Source: Haloarculaceae archaeon H-GB1-1
Lineage (GTDB): Archaea; Halobacteriota; Halobacteria; Halobacteriales; Haloarculaceae
Length of the DNA: 64,000 bases
Reading direction: 5' to 3'
Assembly: GCA_029688825.1 (NCBI GenBank)
Contig: JARUKX010000001.1
Location: forward strand, 1 to 64,000
Shown: one piece after another, positions 42,896 to 51,482 of the stretch
Layout of the letters: every line of letters begins with the position of its first letter
Numbering within the stretch: position 1 is the stretch's first letter
The notes under the pieces: generated by a model
What the model was told of the DNA's origin: nothing
Databases searched by the model: none
The model's input: only the letters and a program-made list of their open reading frames with translations
Program-made: the position numbers and the translations under genes

Positions 42896-43566
42896 TGGTC
42901 GTACTCGCAACGAAGATCTACGTGCAGGGAGACGCCCGTGACCGGGCGCTCGATTCGCTCACCTCGATGGTCGGAAACGACCTCGGCGACCTCGACGTGA
43001 CCTACGACGTGGGCATCCGGGGTGACGACTTTCCGTCGGTCACCGTCGAGGGGCCAGACGAGACCGTCGCCCGGAACGTCCTCCGCGAGGAGTGGGGCGA
43101 GATCACCGCCACGCTCGAACCGGGCGAAGAGGCGATCGGCACGCTCGAATCCTGGGACGACGACGGCTTCGTCCTCGACGTCGGCCACGGCAACACCGTT
43201 CGCATTCCCGCGGACGGACTCGGTCTCGGAACGGGGACGCCGTCGCAGATTCGCAAGCGGTTCGGACTGGTCCAGCATCTCCCGCTGCGGTTCGTCTACG
43301 ACGATTCGCCGCGACTCGCCGACGCGGAGCGCGACCGCCTCTACGAGCTGACCCGCGGCGACGGTCGCGTCAACGTCAACAGCGCGACCCGAGCGCAGGT
43401 CCGGGCGACGGTCAACCGTGCCGGCCACGCCCAGGACATCGTCACCGTCGAACGCCTGGGCCTGCTCGAACAGAGCATCGTCTGCAAGGAAGAGACGGAC
43501 CCGCCGGGACTGATCGCCAGCATCGGTCAGTACCTGGCCGCGGAACTGCTCGCCGTCGTCCCATGA
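42895..43566 (+). CDS. DUF2110 family protein
   Basis: This 223-residue soluble protein has VVLATKIYVQGDARDRALDS, VTVEGPDETVARNVLREEWG, DDDGFVLDVGHGNTVRIPAD and QIRKRFGLVQHLPLRFVYDD. The centre looks like a KOW/OB-type RNA-binding beta barrel, and the downstream INVNS-like part (GRVNVNSATRAQVRATVNRA) fits a helix-hairpin region. DUF2110 is coupled to tfe across euryarchaea, suggesting an informational role. It overlaps both neighbours. Confidence 0.85.
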   Translation: MVVLATKIYVQGDARDRALDSLTSMVGNDLGDLDVTYDVGIRGDDFPSVTVEGPDETVARNVLREEWGEITATLEPGEEAIGTLESWDDDGFVLDVGHGNTVRIPADGLGLGTGTPSQIRKRFGLVQHLPLRFVYDDSPRLADAERDRLYELTRGDGRVNVNSATRAQVRATVNRAGHAQDIVTVERLGLLEQSIVCKEETDPPGLIASIGQYLAAELLAVVP

Positions 43567-44330
43567 GGAACCGACACCTGTTGGCCGTCGGCCTGGTCGC
43601 CGTGCTGATCGCGCTGGCAGGCTGTTCGTCGTTCCTCGGACCGTCCCAACCGAACCCGGAGGACCTCAACGCGTCCGCGGAATACGAGTGGGACACCAAC
43701 GCGACGACGAGCATCTCCATCTCGCAGTCGTCCTACACGTCGATCGTAACCGTCGAGAACCGGACTGAACTGGAGCTCTACCAGCGATCCGACATCGGGA
43801 CCGAGGAACCCGTGAAGGTCTCGGCGCTTCGGTTCCGCTATCCCAACGGGACCGTCGTCAACGCCTCGGCGATGACCGTCGAGAACAGCCGCGAGAAGAC
43901 GACGATAACGCTCCCCAACGAGAGCGGCCAGCTGGCCTACACGGCACCGCGGCACGGCAAGCGCTTCTCGACGCCCGTCTTCGTGAAGGGATCACACGAG
44001 ATCACGATGCCGCCGAAAGCACGTATCGGCGTCCCACTGCTGTCACAGGCGGCTCCGTCCGGGTACTCCACCAGCGTCGAGGGTGACCGGATGACGGTCT
44101 ACTGGGACGACGTCGAGCGCGGCCCCGTCATCGTCCGGTACTACCTCCAGCGGGACCTCTACCTGTTCGGCGGGCTGTTCGCGCTGCTCTTCGTCGCCGG
44201 GAGCGTCGGCGCGCTCTACTACGTCCGACAGATCCGTGAACTCGAGCGTCAGCGCGAGGAGATCGGGCTGGACGTCGAGACGGGTGACGACGACCTCGAC
44301 GGGCGCGACCCGCCGCCGGGAATGGGCTGA
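43563..44330 (+). CDS. DUF5803 family lipoprotein
   Basis: This 255-residue Sec-type lipoprotein has a signal and lipobox in LAVGLVAVLIALAGC. A beta-rich outer domain rich in N-x-S/T sites (NATTSISISQSSYT, NGTVVNASAM) is followed by a C-terminal helix (LFGGLFALLFVAGSVGALYY) and a charged cytoplasmic tail (RQIRELERQREEIGLDVETG). The family is conserved next to DUF2110 in haloarchaea. Function unknown. Starts by ATGA overlap. Confidence 0.82.
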   Translation: MRNRHLLAVGLVAVLIALAGCSSFLGPSQPNPEDLNASAEYEWDTNATTSISISQSSYTSIVTVENRTELELYQRSDIGTEEPVKVSALRFRYPNGTVVNASAMTVENSREKTTITLPNESGQLAYTAPRHGKRFSTPVFVKGSHEITMPPKARIGVPLLSQAAPSGYSTSVEGDRMTVYWDDVERGPVIVRYYLQRDLYLFGGLFALLFVAGSVGALYYVRQIRELERQREEIGLDVETGDDDLDGRDPPPGMG

Positions 44331-44368
44331 CGGCGGTCTTTTTACCTGTTGCCCTCTAACGCCGGGGT

Positions 44369-45055
44369 ATGCGCGTCGCGCTGGTCACTGTCGGAGACGA
44401 ACTTCTCGCCGGTGACACCGTCAACACGAACGCCGCCTGGCTCGGACAACGACTCGCCGAACGGGGAGTCGACGTCGAACGCATTACCGTCGTCCCCGAC
44501 CGCGAGTCCGACATCGCACGCGTCGTCAACGAGTACCACGCGGAGTACGATGCCGTCATCGTTACCGGTGGCCTCGGACCGACCCACGACGACATCACGA
44601 TGGACGCGGTCGCGCACGCGTTCGGGCGTGATCTCGTCGAGCACGAGGAGGTCTACGACTGGCTCGAGGAGACACGCGGCTACAAGCGCGAGAACCTCGC
44701 AGAGCGGACCGCGTACATGCCCGACGGTGCTCACCTCCTGAAGAATCCGGAGGGCGTCGCTCCAGGGTGTATCATCGGCGACGTGTACGTCCTGCCGGGA
44801 GTCCCCACCGAGATGAAGGCCATGTTCGAGACCATCGCCGACGACTTCGTGGGCGAAGCACGCTTCGTCGAAACGGTCGTGGCCGACGAACCGGAGAGCC
44901 ATCTCATCGATCGCATCAGCGACCTGAAAGAGCGGTTCGACGTGACCGTCGGCAGCTACCCCGGCGAGACCGTCCGGGTGAAGATCGAGGGGCGCGACGA
45001 ATCGACCGTGACCGAGGCGGCCGACTGGCTACGCCAGCGGGTCGACCCACCCTAG
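44369..45055 (+). CDS. CinA-N/molybdopterin-binding domain protein
   Basis: This 228-residue protein has only the MoCF_biosynth domain of CinA: VALVTVGDELLAGDTVNTNA, WLGQRLAERGVDVERITVVP, AVIVTGGLGPTHDDITMDAV and YVLPGVPTEMKAMFE. CinA N-terminal domains act as ADP-ribose pyrophosphatase or nicotinamide-nucleotide recycling partners; the C-terminal deamidase domain is absent here. Its stop shares CTAG with the convergent microprotein. Confidence 0.88.
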   Translation: MRVALVTVGDELLAGDTVNTNAAWLGQRLAERGVDVERITVVPDRESDIARVVNEYHAEYDAVIVTGGLGPTHDDITMDAVAHAFGRDLVEHEEVYDWLEETRGYKRENLAERTAYMPDGAHLLKNPEGVAPGCIIGDVYVLPGVPTEMKAMFETIADDFVGEARFVETVVADEPESHLIDRISDLKERFDVTVGSYPGETVRVKIEGRDESTVTEAADWLRQRVDPP

Positions 45056-45165
45056 CGGTGGAGGCCGCGCCACCAGGCGAAGGTCAGGATGAGTCCGACG
45101 AACCCGACGAGGAATCCTGCGAGATTGATGACGTCCGGTTGCACGCCAGCCTGTAGCGGAATCAT
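45052..45165 (-). CDS. 37-residue single-helix membrane microprotein
   Basis: MIPLQAGVQPDVINLAGF begins a single hydrophobic helix (FLVGFVGLILTFAWW) ending in RGLHR. CCTTAAGGT at about 45189-45197 on the minus strand is a TATA-like element about 27 nt before the ATG, supporting leaderless expression. The compact length, positive-inside tail and promoter argue for a real microprotein. Function unknown. Confidence 0.6.
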   Translation of the reverse strand: MIPLQAGVQPDVINLAGFLVGFVGLILTFAWWRGLHR

Positions 45166-45238
45166 ACTCGGGGGTGGGAGCGGCCACACCTTAAGGGTCC
45201 CGCCGTGCTTTTCTCGGCTCGCTCGGTAGGGCAACGCA

Positions 45239-46306
45239 ATGCGTCGTATTGGATTCGTCGTCAACCCCATCGCCGGGATGGGCGGTCGAGTCGGTCTGAA
45301 GGGTACGGACGGGAAGGTCGCGGAGGCACGCGAGCGCGGTGCCGAGCCACGAGCTCCGGGCCGAGCCACAGAGGCACTGGACGCACTCGCTGCGCAGGGC
45401 GAGGACGTGGACCTGCTCGTCTACGGTGGAGACATGGGGGCCGCAGAGGCACGGACCGCCGGCTTCGACCCGACCATCGTCGGCGAGCCTACCGGCGAGG
45501 AGACGAGCGCCGAGGACACCCGCGCAGCGGTCGAAGCGTTCGTCGACCGCGGGGTGGACCTGATCCTGTTCGTCGGCGGTGACGGGACGGCCGTCGACGT
45601 GGCGGAGACGCTGACCGAACTCGATAACGAGACGGCGATGCTGGGCGTGCCGGCTGGAGTGAAGGTCTACTCGTCCGTGTTCGGCGTCTCGCCGTCGGCC
45701 GCGGGCCGCATCGCGGCGACGTTCGACGAGGTGGAGACGGCCGAGGTGAACGACATCGACGAAGACGAGTATCGCGAGGGCGAGGTCCACACGGAACTCC
45801 GGGCGCTCGCGACGGTGCCGGTCGCGACGGAACGGCAGGCGAGCAAGCAACTGGGCGGGGGAACCGTCGAGACGCTCGCCCAGGGATTCGCCGAGGACGC
45901 TCGCCCCGGCGTGACCTACCTCCTCGGCCCGGGGAGCACGGTCGGTGCCATCAAATCGGCGCTCGGCTTCGACGGCTCGCCGCTCGGCGTCGACGTGTGG
46001 CGCGACGGCGAGGTGCTGGTCCGAGACGGCGCGGAGTCCGACCTTCTCGGCTCCCTGGGCGAGGAGAACGTCATCGTCGTCTCGCCCATCGGTGGGCAGG
46101 GGTTCGTCTTCGGCCGCGGCAATCAGCAGTTCTCGCCGGCCGTCATTCGGGAGTGCGAGGTGGTCGTCGTAGCCTCCCGCAGGAAGCTGGACGGTCTCAG
46201 CACCCTTCGAGTGGACACCGGTGACCACGCACTCGACGAGGAACTCCGCGGCTGGATGCGGGTCCGCATCGGGCGATACGAGACGCGGATGGTGAAGGTC
46301 GTCTGA
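45239..46306 (+). CDS. ATP-NAD kinase-like protein
   Basis: This 355-residue protein has an N-terminal diacylglycerol/NAD kinase-like fold: RRIGFVVNPIAGMGGRVGLK, ILFVGGDGTAVDVAETL with the GGDGT nucleotide motif, LGVPAGVKVYSSVFGVSP, and VVSPIGGQGFVFGRGNQQFS. The family is annotated as ATP-NAD kinase; members phosphorylate NAD or related substrates, and this branch (over 350 residues) is not the classical NadK. Its promoter region is shared with the microprotein. Confidence 0.85.
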   Translation: MRRIGFVVNPIAGMGGRVGLKGTDGKVAEARERGAEPRAPGRATEALDALAAQGEDVDLLVYGGDMGAAEARTAGFDPTIVGEPTGEETSAEDTRAAVEAFVDRGVDLILFVGGDGTAVDVAETLTELDNETAMLGVPAGVKVYSSVFGVSPSAAGRIAATFDEVETAEVNDIDEDEYREGEVHTELRALATVPVATERQASKQLGGGTVETLAQGFAEDARPGVTYLLGPGSTVGAIKSALGFDGSPLGVDVWRDGEVLVRDGAESDLLGSLGEENVIVVSPIGGQGFVFGRGNQQFSPAVIRECEVVVVASRRKLDGLSTLRVDTGDHALDEELRGWMRVRIGRYETRMVKVV

Positions 46307-46342
46307 CGACCGCGGAGGAATGGCATAATATTTTCTGACAGT

Positions 46343-46372
46343 CCTTAAGGTACCCATGCACAAGCTTAAGGT
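46343..46372 (+). promoter_or_regulatory. twin CTTAAGGT elements before the PhoU-like gene
   Basis: CTTAAGGT occurs at 46344-46351 and 46365-46372, spaced 21 bp (two helical turns). The nearer copy ends about 25 nt before the ATG and could be the TATA box; the farther, palindromic CCTTAAGG could be a second promoter or operator. Confidence 0.4.
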
Positions 46373-46396
46373 GAGATCTAGCTTATCGGGAGTCAT

Positions 46397-47431
46397 ATGG
46401 AGACACGCAAGGTCCAGCGGCTCGGTCCGTCGACGCTGGCCATGACGCTGCCTGCCGAATGGGCACAGGCCCACGGCGTCGAGAAGGGCGACGAGGTGTC
46501 GCTCCGCCTCGGCGGCAAGGGAACGCTGACGGTGATGCCGGAGTCAGTCCAGACCGAGGAATCCGAGGCCATCATCCACACGGAGAACCTCGATGCGGAC
46601 GCCGTCGAACGAGCGATCGTGGCCCAGTACGTCCTCGGTCGGCGCATCATCCACGTCGACGCGGGCGAGGACGGAACCCTCGACAGCGCCCACATCAACG
46701 CCGTCTACAACGCGGAGACCCAGCTCATGGGCCTCGGCGTCATCGAAGAACGGCCGGAACGCATCGCCATCCGGTGTTCGGTCGACCCCGAGGACTTCAC
46801 GCTCGACAACCTCCTCGAACGGCTGGAGAGCACTGGAAGCACGATGCGAAACGAGGCCATCAAGGCGCTCGCACACGGGAACTCCGACCTCGCGCGGCGG
46901 GCGCTGAACCGGGAGCGACAGGCCAACAAGATTTTCGTCCTGCTCCTTCGGCTCATCTTCACAGCCTACCAGAACCCGAACCTCGCTCGCGCCGTCGGCC
47001 TCGACGGCGGGTTCCCGCTCATCGGCTATCGCTCCATCGCGAAGAACCTCGAACTCACCGCGGACAACGCCGAGGACATCGCAGAGATCGCACTGGAAGC
47101 CGAGGACCACGCGCTGAGCGTCGACCCGGCGACGATGCGCCGCATCAGGGAGTTCACCGACCAGGTGAACGAGATCACCGAACTCGCCGTGGAGGCGGCC
47201 GTCCACCGCGACTACGACGCCGCCATCGAGGTCCGCAAACAGTTCGGCGAGATCAGCAACCGTGAGCAGGAGATCCTCGGCGACCTCGACGAGATGCCGA
47301 ACGCCGATCTATTGGAGGTCCGCGAGGTACTGGTCAGTCTCCAGCAGACGGCGCAGTACGCCGCGCGGAACGCCGAGATCGCCACGAACCTCGCACTGAA
47401 CGAAGAGTCCGAACACACGACGATCCAGTAA
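46397..47431 (+). CDS. AbrB-PhoU family phosphate-uptake regulator
   Basis: This 344-residue protein has an N-terminal SpoVT-AbrB domain (RKVQRLGPSTLAMTLPAEWA, GDEVSLRLGGKGTLTVMP) fused to PhoU helical-bundle repeats (TMRNEAIKALAHGNSDLARR and ITELAVEAAVHRDYDAAIEV with QEILGDLDEM). PhoU-like proteins in archaea control phosphate uptake; the AbrB part suggests DNA binding. No pst genes are in the window. Its stop abuts the convergent LEA-like gene. Confidence 0.9.
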   Translation: METRKVQRLGPSTLAMTLPAEWAQAHGVEKGDEVSLRLGGKGTLTVMPESVQTEESEAIIHTENLDADAVERAIVAQYVLGRRIIHVDAGEDGTLDSAHINAVYNAETQLMGLGVIEERPERIAIRCSVDPEDFTLDNLLERLESTGSTMRNEAIKALAHGNSDLARRALNRERQANKIFVLLLRLIFTAYQNPNLARAVGLDGGFPLIGYRSIAKNLELTADNAEDIAEIALEAEDHALSVDPATMRRIREFTDQVNEITELAVEAAVHRDYDAAIEVRKQFGEISNREQEILGDLDEMPNADLLEVREVLVSLQQTAQYAARNAEIATNLALNEESEHTTIQ

Positions 47432-48703
47432 TCAGCCGAGGAGGCCCCCGTCGGACGTCGTTGTCGACTCCGTCGTCGGTGAGAACGTTTCGGTTGCCGT
47501 CGCCGTCTCGGTCGCCGTCGACTCGGTGTCACTCGTTTCTGTCTGCGTCTGGGAGTCGTCGAGTATCCCCTCGTCGGTCGTCGTTCCGTCGAGAATCGGG
47601 TCGGTCCCGTTCTCGGTCGTCGTCTCGTCGGCGGACAGGAGTCCACCGTCCGTCGTGGTCGGCGAGTCCGTCGTCGTGGTCGACTCCGGTGTCGACGTCT
47701 CGTCTGATGCCTCTGCGGGCGACGTATTGTTCGTCTTCGTCCCGAAGATGTCCGTCTCGATGGTCGTCTCGTAGTCGACCGATTCGAGGTCGATGCGGAA
47801 CGGCTCGACGGAATCGCCAAGCACGGCGGCGTCCTTCGGGTCGACGACCGCGTAGAAGTCTATCTCCAGATGCGTGACCTGATTCTGCTGGAGGTGGCTC
47901 ACCCACCACTCGTCGAGTCTGTCGTTGTCGATGGTCGTGGTCGTCTCGATGGTCGTCGTCTCTTTCGGAGTGAGCGTCGCCGGGTCCTCGGTCGTGCCGT
48001 TCCCGACGGGAATCCCGTTCATCCGGATCGTGTACCCGATTTCGCTGACTGCGTACGGGTAGACCTTCGGGTTGTACACGTCGAAGGCAACGTCGATTGG
48101 CGTCTGCTGGCGCGTGACGTCCTCGCCCCACGAGCCTCGCGTTTCGTTGACGTAGAGGACCGGGTCGGAGACCAGCGGTGCGCCGGCGTTCACCGGACGC
48201 GTCTCCGTGGAGTCGAACTGCCCGACGATGTCGGTCTCGATCTCCTTCTGCTGGGACAGCGAGACGGACTGCCCCCCGAGGACGGGAACGCTCACGGACG
48301 CGTCCACCGTCACCTCGGTCCGCTCGCCGTTATCGACGTGGGAGTACCACCACGCCGGAATGCGCTCGTTCTGCATCTGCGTCGTGAAGTTCATCGTCGA
48401 GTTCCCGCGGTCGACGGCGAGTCCGGTCCGCCCGCCGGTCGCCATCCGCACGTCGTTCATCCGGACCGTGTAGTTCACCTCGGCGTCGCCGAGACTCCCC
48501 CCGACCGGATTCGGGTTGGAGACGGTCAGGTCCGTCTCGATAGTCGTCGTCTCGTTGGACACGCCCGCGAAACTGTTCTCGACCGCGACGACGCTCGGAA
48601 CGCCCAGCACCCCCGCTGCGAACGCCCCGCCGACCGTGACTCCCAGTCCGGCGAGGACGATAGCGACCGTCCGAACCGAGAGTAACCTGCCTAGCCTGCT
48701 CAT
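47432..48703 (-). CDS. exported LEA14-like (WHy domain) protein
   Basis: This 423-residue protein has an N-terminal signal-anchor (AIVLAGLGVTVGGAFAAGVLG) and two LEA14/WHy-type beta domains: one with TTTIETDLTVSNPNPVGG and YTVRMNDVRMATG, one with TPIDVAFDVYNPKVYPYAVS and YTIRMNGIPVGNG. The C-terminal 90 residues are Thr/Ser/Glu/Asp-rich low complexity, with the DGGLL motif twice (TTTDGGLLSAD; SDGGLLG end). LEA14-like proteins are linked to desiccation and salt stress; the Thr-rich tail may be O-glycosylated. Confidence 0.82.
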   Translation of the reverse strand: MSRLGRLLSVRTVAIVLAGLGVTVGGAFAAGVLGVPSVVAVENSFAGVSNETTTIETDLTVSNPNPVGGSLGDAEVNYTVRMNDVRMATGGRTGLAVDRGNSTMNFTTQMQNERIPAWWYSHVDNGERTEVTVDASVSVPVLGGQSVSLSQQKEIETDIVGQFDSTETRPVNAGAPLVSDPVLYVNETRGSWGEDVTRQQTPIDVAFDVYNPKVYPYAVSEIGYTIRMNGIPVGNGTTEDPATLTPKETTTIETTTTIDNDRLDEWWVSHLQQNQVTHLEIDFYAVVDPKDAAVLGDSVEPFRIDLESVDYETTIETDIFGTKTNNTSPAEASDETSTPESTTTTDSPTTTDGGLLSADETTTENGTDPILDGTTTDEGILDDSQTQTETSDTESTATETATATETFSPTTESTTTSDGGLLG

Positions 48704-48790
48704 GTCAGTCGTGGCGTCGCCCTCCTCTATAAGTGTCTGTTGGCCATGGACGACGAACCGCTTAAGGCGGCGCTTTCCGAAGGCCCCGAT

Positions 48791-48979
48791 ATGGCAGCAC
48801 AGACCGTTTCGACGGACATGGGTGTCGGACTCGGGGTAGCGTTCGGCGTGGTCAGCGTCCTGGCGGCGGCTGCGATGTACCTCGGCAGTGCCGACCAAAC
48901 GCTCGCTGGCTGGGCGTTCGCCGTGGCGATGATCGCCGGTGGGCTCGGAATCATGGCGTTGCACGTCTACGAGCCGTGA
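48791..48979 (+). CDS. 62-residue two-helix membrane protein
   Basis: MAAQTVSTDMGVGLGVAFGV begins the first helix, followed by WAFAVAMIAGGLGIMALHVY. CGCTTAAGGC at about 48759-48768 is a promoter element near -25. The family is a common haloarchaeal small membrane protein (possibly DUF7525, from memory). Function unknown. Confidence 0.7.
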   Translation: MAAQTVSTDMGVGLGVAFGVVSVLAAAAMYLGSADQTLAGWAFAVAMIAGGLGIMALHVYEP

Positions 48980-49021
48980 CGGAACCGTTAAGTTAAGAGC
49001 CTGACTCACCTACAGTGACAT

Positions 49022-49246
49022 ATGGCGGAAATCAGCGAGGAGGACCGGCGCATCCTGGAGTACCTCCGCGATAGCGTGGCTCGTGGGCAGAGCTACTTCC
49101 GCTCGAAGAACATCGCCGAGCACCTGGAACTTACGTCGAAGCAGGTGGGCGCACGCCTACCGAAGCTCGCAGAGGAATCGGACGACGTCGAAATCGAAAA
49201 GTGGGGCCGGGCACGGTCGACTACCTGGCGCGTCACGAAGAGTTGA
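49022..49246 (+). CDS. winged-helix microprotein (DUF7123-like)
   Basis: This 74-residue protein is a single winged helix: EEDRRILEYLRDSVARGQSY, RSKNIAEHLELTSKQVGARL (recognition helix) and a wing with EIEKWGRARSTTWRVTKS. It looks like a free-standing DNA-binding domain found across haloarchaea. GTTAAGTTAAG at about 48987 is the likely promoter. It is 10 nt before the SRPBCC gene. Confidence 0.75.
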   Translation: MAEISEEDRRILEYLRDSVARGQSYFRSKNIAEHLELTSKQVGARLPKLAEESDDVEIEKWGRARSTTWRVTKS

Positions 49247-49256
49247 CCGACCGTCT

Positions 49257-49682
49257 ATGACAGTCAGGGTCGAGCGCGTCTTCGAGATCCCCGCCCCGAT
49301 TCAGGACGTGTGGGAGTTCATCGCAGACCCCGAGAAACGAGCAGCAGCGATCAGCGTCGTCAGAGACTACTCGGTCGAGGACGGCAACGCCACCTGGAAC
49401 CTCAAACTCCCGATTCCGTTGCTCGACCGCACCGTTGCGGTGGAGACGCGTGACACCGACCGTCGAGAACCGGAGTACGTCAGGTTCGTCGGCCGCTCCC
49501 GGGTGATGAACGTCTCCGGCGAACACGAACTCACGTCGCTCGACGGCACTACACGAGTGACCAACACGTTCGTCGTCGAGGGAAAGATTCCCGGCGTCGA
49601 GCGCTTTTTCAATCGGAACATGGACACGGAACTCGACAACCTCGAACGAGCGCTGTTCGACGACCTGGGTGTCGAAGCGTGA
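49257..49682 (+). CDS. SRPBCC/CoxG-like ligand-binding protein
   Basis: This 141-residue START-like protein has RVERVFEIPAPIQDVWEFIA, DPEKRAAAISVVRDYSVEDG, the beta-sheet core and a C-terminal helix (FFNRNMDTELDNLERALFDD). It binds a hydrophobic ligand of unknown identity. Its stop overlaps the GTG start of the next gene (GTGA), so they are coupled. Confidence 0.82.
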   Translation: MTVRVERVFEIPAPIQDVWEFIADPEKRAAAISVVRDYSVEDGNATWNLKLPIPLLDRTVAVETRDTDRREPEYVRFVGRSRVMNVSGEHELTSLDGTTRVTNTFVVEGKIPGVERFFNRNMDTELDNLERALFDDLGVEA

Positions 49683-50482
49683 GACTCGCACTCGCCCAGC
49701 TCTCGATTCGGGCCAGCGACGTCAGCGGGAACGTCGGGCGCGCCACGGACCGCATCGAGGAGGCGGCGGCGCGCGGTGCGGACCTCGTCGTCCTCCCGGA
49801 GATCTTCAACGTCGGCTACTTCGCCTTCGAAAGCTACGCCCGAGAGGCGGAGGCCGTCGACGGGCCGACGCTGACGACCATCGCCAACGCGGCGGCCGAC
49901 CACGACGTGGGGGTCCTCGCCGGCAGCATCGTCGAGGACCTCGACGCTTCAGCGGGCACGGTGGCGACCCCATCTGAGAGCGGGTACGCGAACACGTCCG
50001 TCCTGTTCGACCGCGACGGGACTCGCCAACTCGTCTACCGCAAACACCATCTGTTCGGCTACGACTCCGCCGAACAGGACCTCCTGACGCCCGGCGAGGA
50101 GGTCCCGGTCACCGACTTCGACGACCACACCGTCGGGGTCTCGACCTGCTACGACCTCCGGTTTCCGGAACTCTACCGGCGGTTGATGGAGGCCGGCGCG
50201 ACGCTCGTCCTCGTGCCGAGCGCCTGGCCATATCCCCGCGTCGAGCACTGGACGCTCCTGCCCCAGGCACGCGCAGTAGAGAACTTGCTGTACGTCGCAG
50301 CGGTCAACGGGACCGGTGACTTCGAGGACGCCGAACTGCTCGGCCGATCGTCCGTATACGACCCGTGGGGTACCATTCTGTCGCGAATCGGCGACGAACC
50401 CGGCCTCGTGTTCGCCGACGTCGATGCCGAACGGGTCCGTGACGTGCGGGCGGAGTTCCCCGCGCTCGAAGACCGTCGCTAA
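49679..50482 (+). CDS. carbon-nitrogen hydrolase (nitrilase superfamily)
   Basis: This 267-residue protein starts from GTG and has the Glu-Lys-Cys triad of the family: VVLPEIFNVGYF, RKHHLFGYDS and VSTCYDLRFPELYR. It hydrolyses amide or related C-N bonds of small molecules; the Nit/omega-amidase-like substrate is not determined. It is translationally coupled to the SRPBCC gene. Confidence 0.9.
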   Translation: MRLALAQLSIRASDVSGNVGRATDRIEEAAARGADLVVLPEIFNVGYFAFESYAREAEAVDGPTLTTIANAAADHDVGVLAGSIVEDLDASAGTVATPSESGYANTSVLFDRDGTRQLVYRKHHLFGYDSAEQDLLTPGEEVPVTDFDDHTVGVSTCYDLRFPELYRRLMEAGATLVLVPSAWPYPRVEHWTLLPQARAVENLLYVAAVNGTGDFEDAELLGRSSVYDPWGTILSRIGDEPGLVFADVDAERVRDVRAEFPALEDRR

Positions 50483-50598
50483 CAGGTGGATTTATCTGTC
50501 CGACGCCACCAGTAGACACTGCCGGCGAGACGCTTTTCACGTCGACCCGGTACAACTCCAGTCGCGCCACTCGGCCACTCGCGGACCTCGTCCACTCA

Positions 50599-50614
50599 GT
50601 CCGTCCGGACGGAC
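50599..50614. other. 16-bp perfect palindrome between convergent genes
   Basis: GTCCGTCCGGACGGAC is perfectly self-complementary and lies between the ends of the nitrilase gene and the convergent next gene. It may help end transcription from both sides. Confidence 0.3.
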
Positions 50615-50683
50615 TCTCGGCTGCCTCCTCGTCTTTCGCCCTGCCACTTTCTACGGGACGGAGCATTCCCCGGGACCGCCGGG

Positions 50684-51055
50684 TCAATCGGGGTCGAGTT
50701 GCCCACGCCAGATGCGATCGACCTCGGTCTCCAGTTCGGTCGTGTCCAGCGAGTCGACGACGGCGAGATAGTCTGCGGCGTCGGTCAGGTGGTCTCGAAT
50801 CTCGGTGACGTCGCTGACAGTCTGCGCCGCCAACAGTGAGACGCGTGCGCGATTCCGTTCGAGCCGTTCGGCGAGTGCTCGCTCGATCGATATGTCGTGT
50901 TCGTCGGCGATCTCTTGCGTCCGCTCCAGCACCCTGTTCGGTACCTCCACCTGTGCGACTACCTCTCGCGCAGGAAGTTCAACAGTGACGATGGACGTCT
51001 CACAGTCACCCGCTCCCCACGGTGCAATCACGTACTCCGTGTCCGTCGTGGACAT
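50684..51055 (-). CDS. uncharacterised haloarchaeal protein with helical C-terminus
   Basis: This 123-residue soluble protein begins MSTTDTEYVIAPWGAGDCET. A short beta part (SIVTVELPAREVVAQVEVPN) leads to long acidic helices (RVLERTQEIADEHDISIERA, VTEIRDHLTDAADYLAVVDS). It is reminiscent of ribbon-helix-helix antitoxin-like proteins, with no toxin gene beside it. GTAAATAAGCC on the minus strand at about 51080-51090 is the promoter. Confidence 0.6.
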   Translation of the reverse strand: MSTTDTEYVIAPWGAGDCETSIVTVELPAREVVAQVEVPNRVLERTQEIADEHDISIERALAERLERNRARVSLLAAQTVSDVTEIRDHLTDAADYLAVVDSLDTTELETEVDRIWRGQLDPD

Positions 51056-51482
51056 GCGGGGTCAGTCAACCCCGGACGGCTTATTTACAAACCTGCTACT
51101 TTCCGGTACAAACTGACTAGCCGTCCACTCAGTTCGGAAAACAACGTCGCGGTGTGCTGTGGTGGTGGTGCCAGCGCCCCAGAGCCAGCGACACCCTGCC
51201 GACTACGGGCTGGCTCGCAACTGCTCGCTCGGTCGCCCTTAGTATTCCACCAGGCGACTCAGTCCTCCGTCGTCGTGATATCTGCCGAGAGTCCCTGGGC
51301 CACCTGGCGACTAAGCCCTCTCTCGCTCGCAACTGCTCGCTCGGTCGCCCTTAGTATTCCACCAGGTGACTCAGTCCTCCGTCGTCGTGATATCTGCCGA
51401 GAGTCCCTGGGCCACCTGGCGACTAAGCCCTCTCTCGCTCGCAACTGCTCGCTCGGTCGCCCTTAGTATTCCACCAGGTGAC
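51056..51482. other. gene-free region holding the tandem repeat array
   Basis: No gene is supported here. The left 150 bp hold the promoter of the preceding gene and a GGGGT...ACCCC hairpin (about 51058-51073). The rest is the 112-bp repeat array described separately; frames seen in it are translations of repeated ends. Confidence 0.6.
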
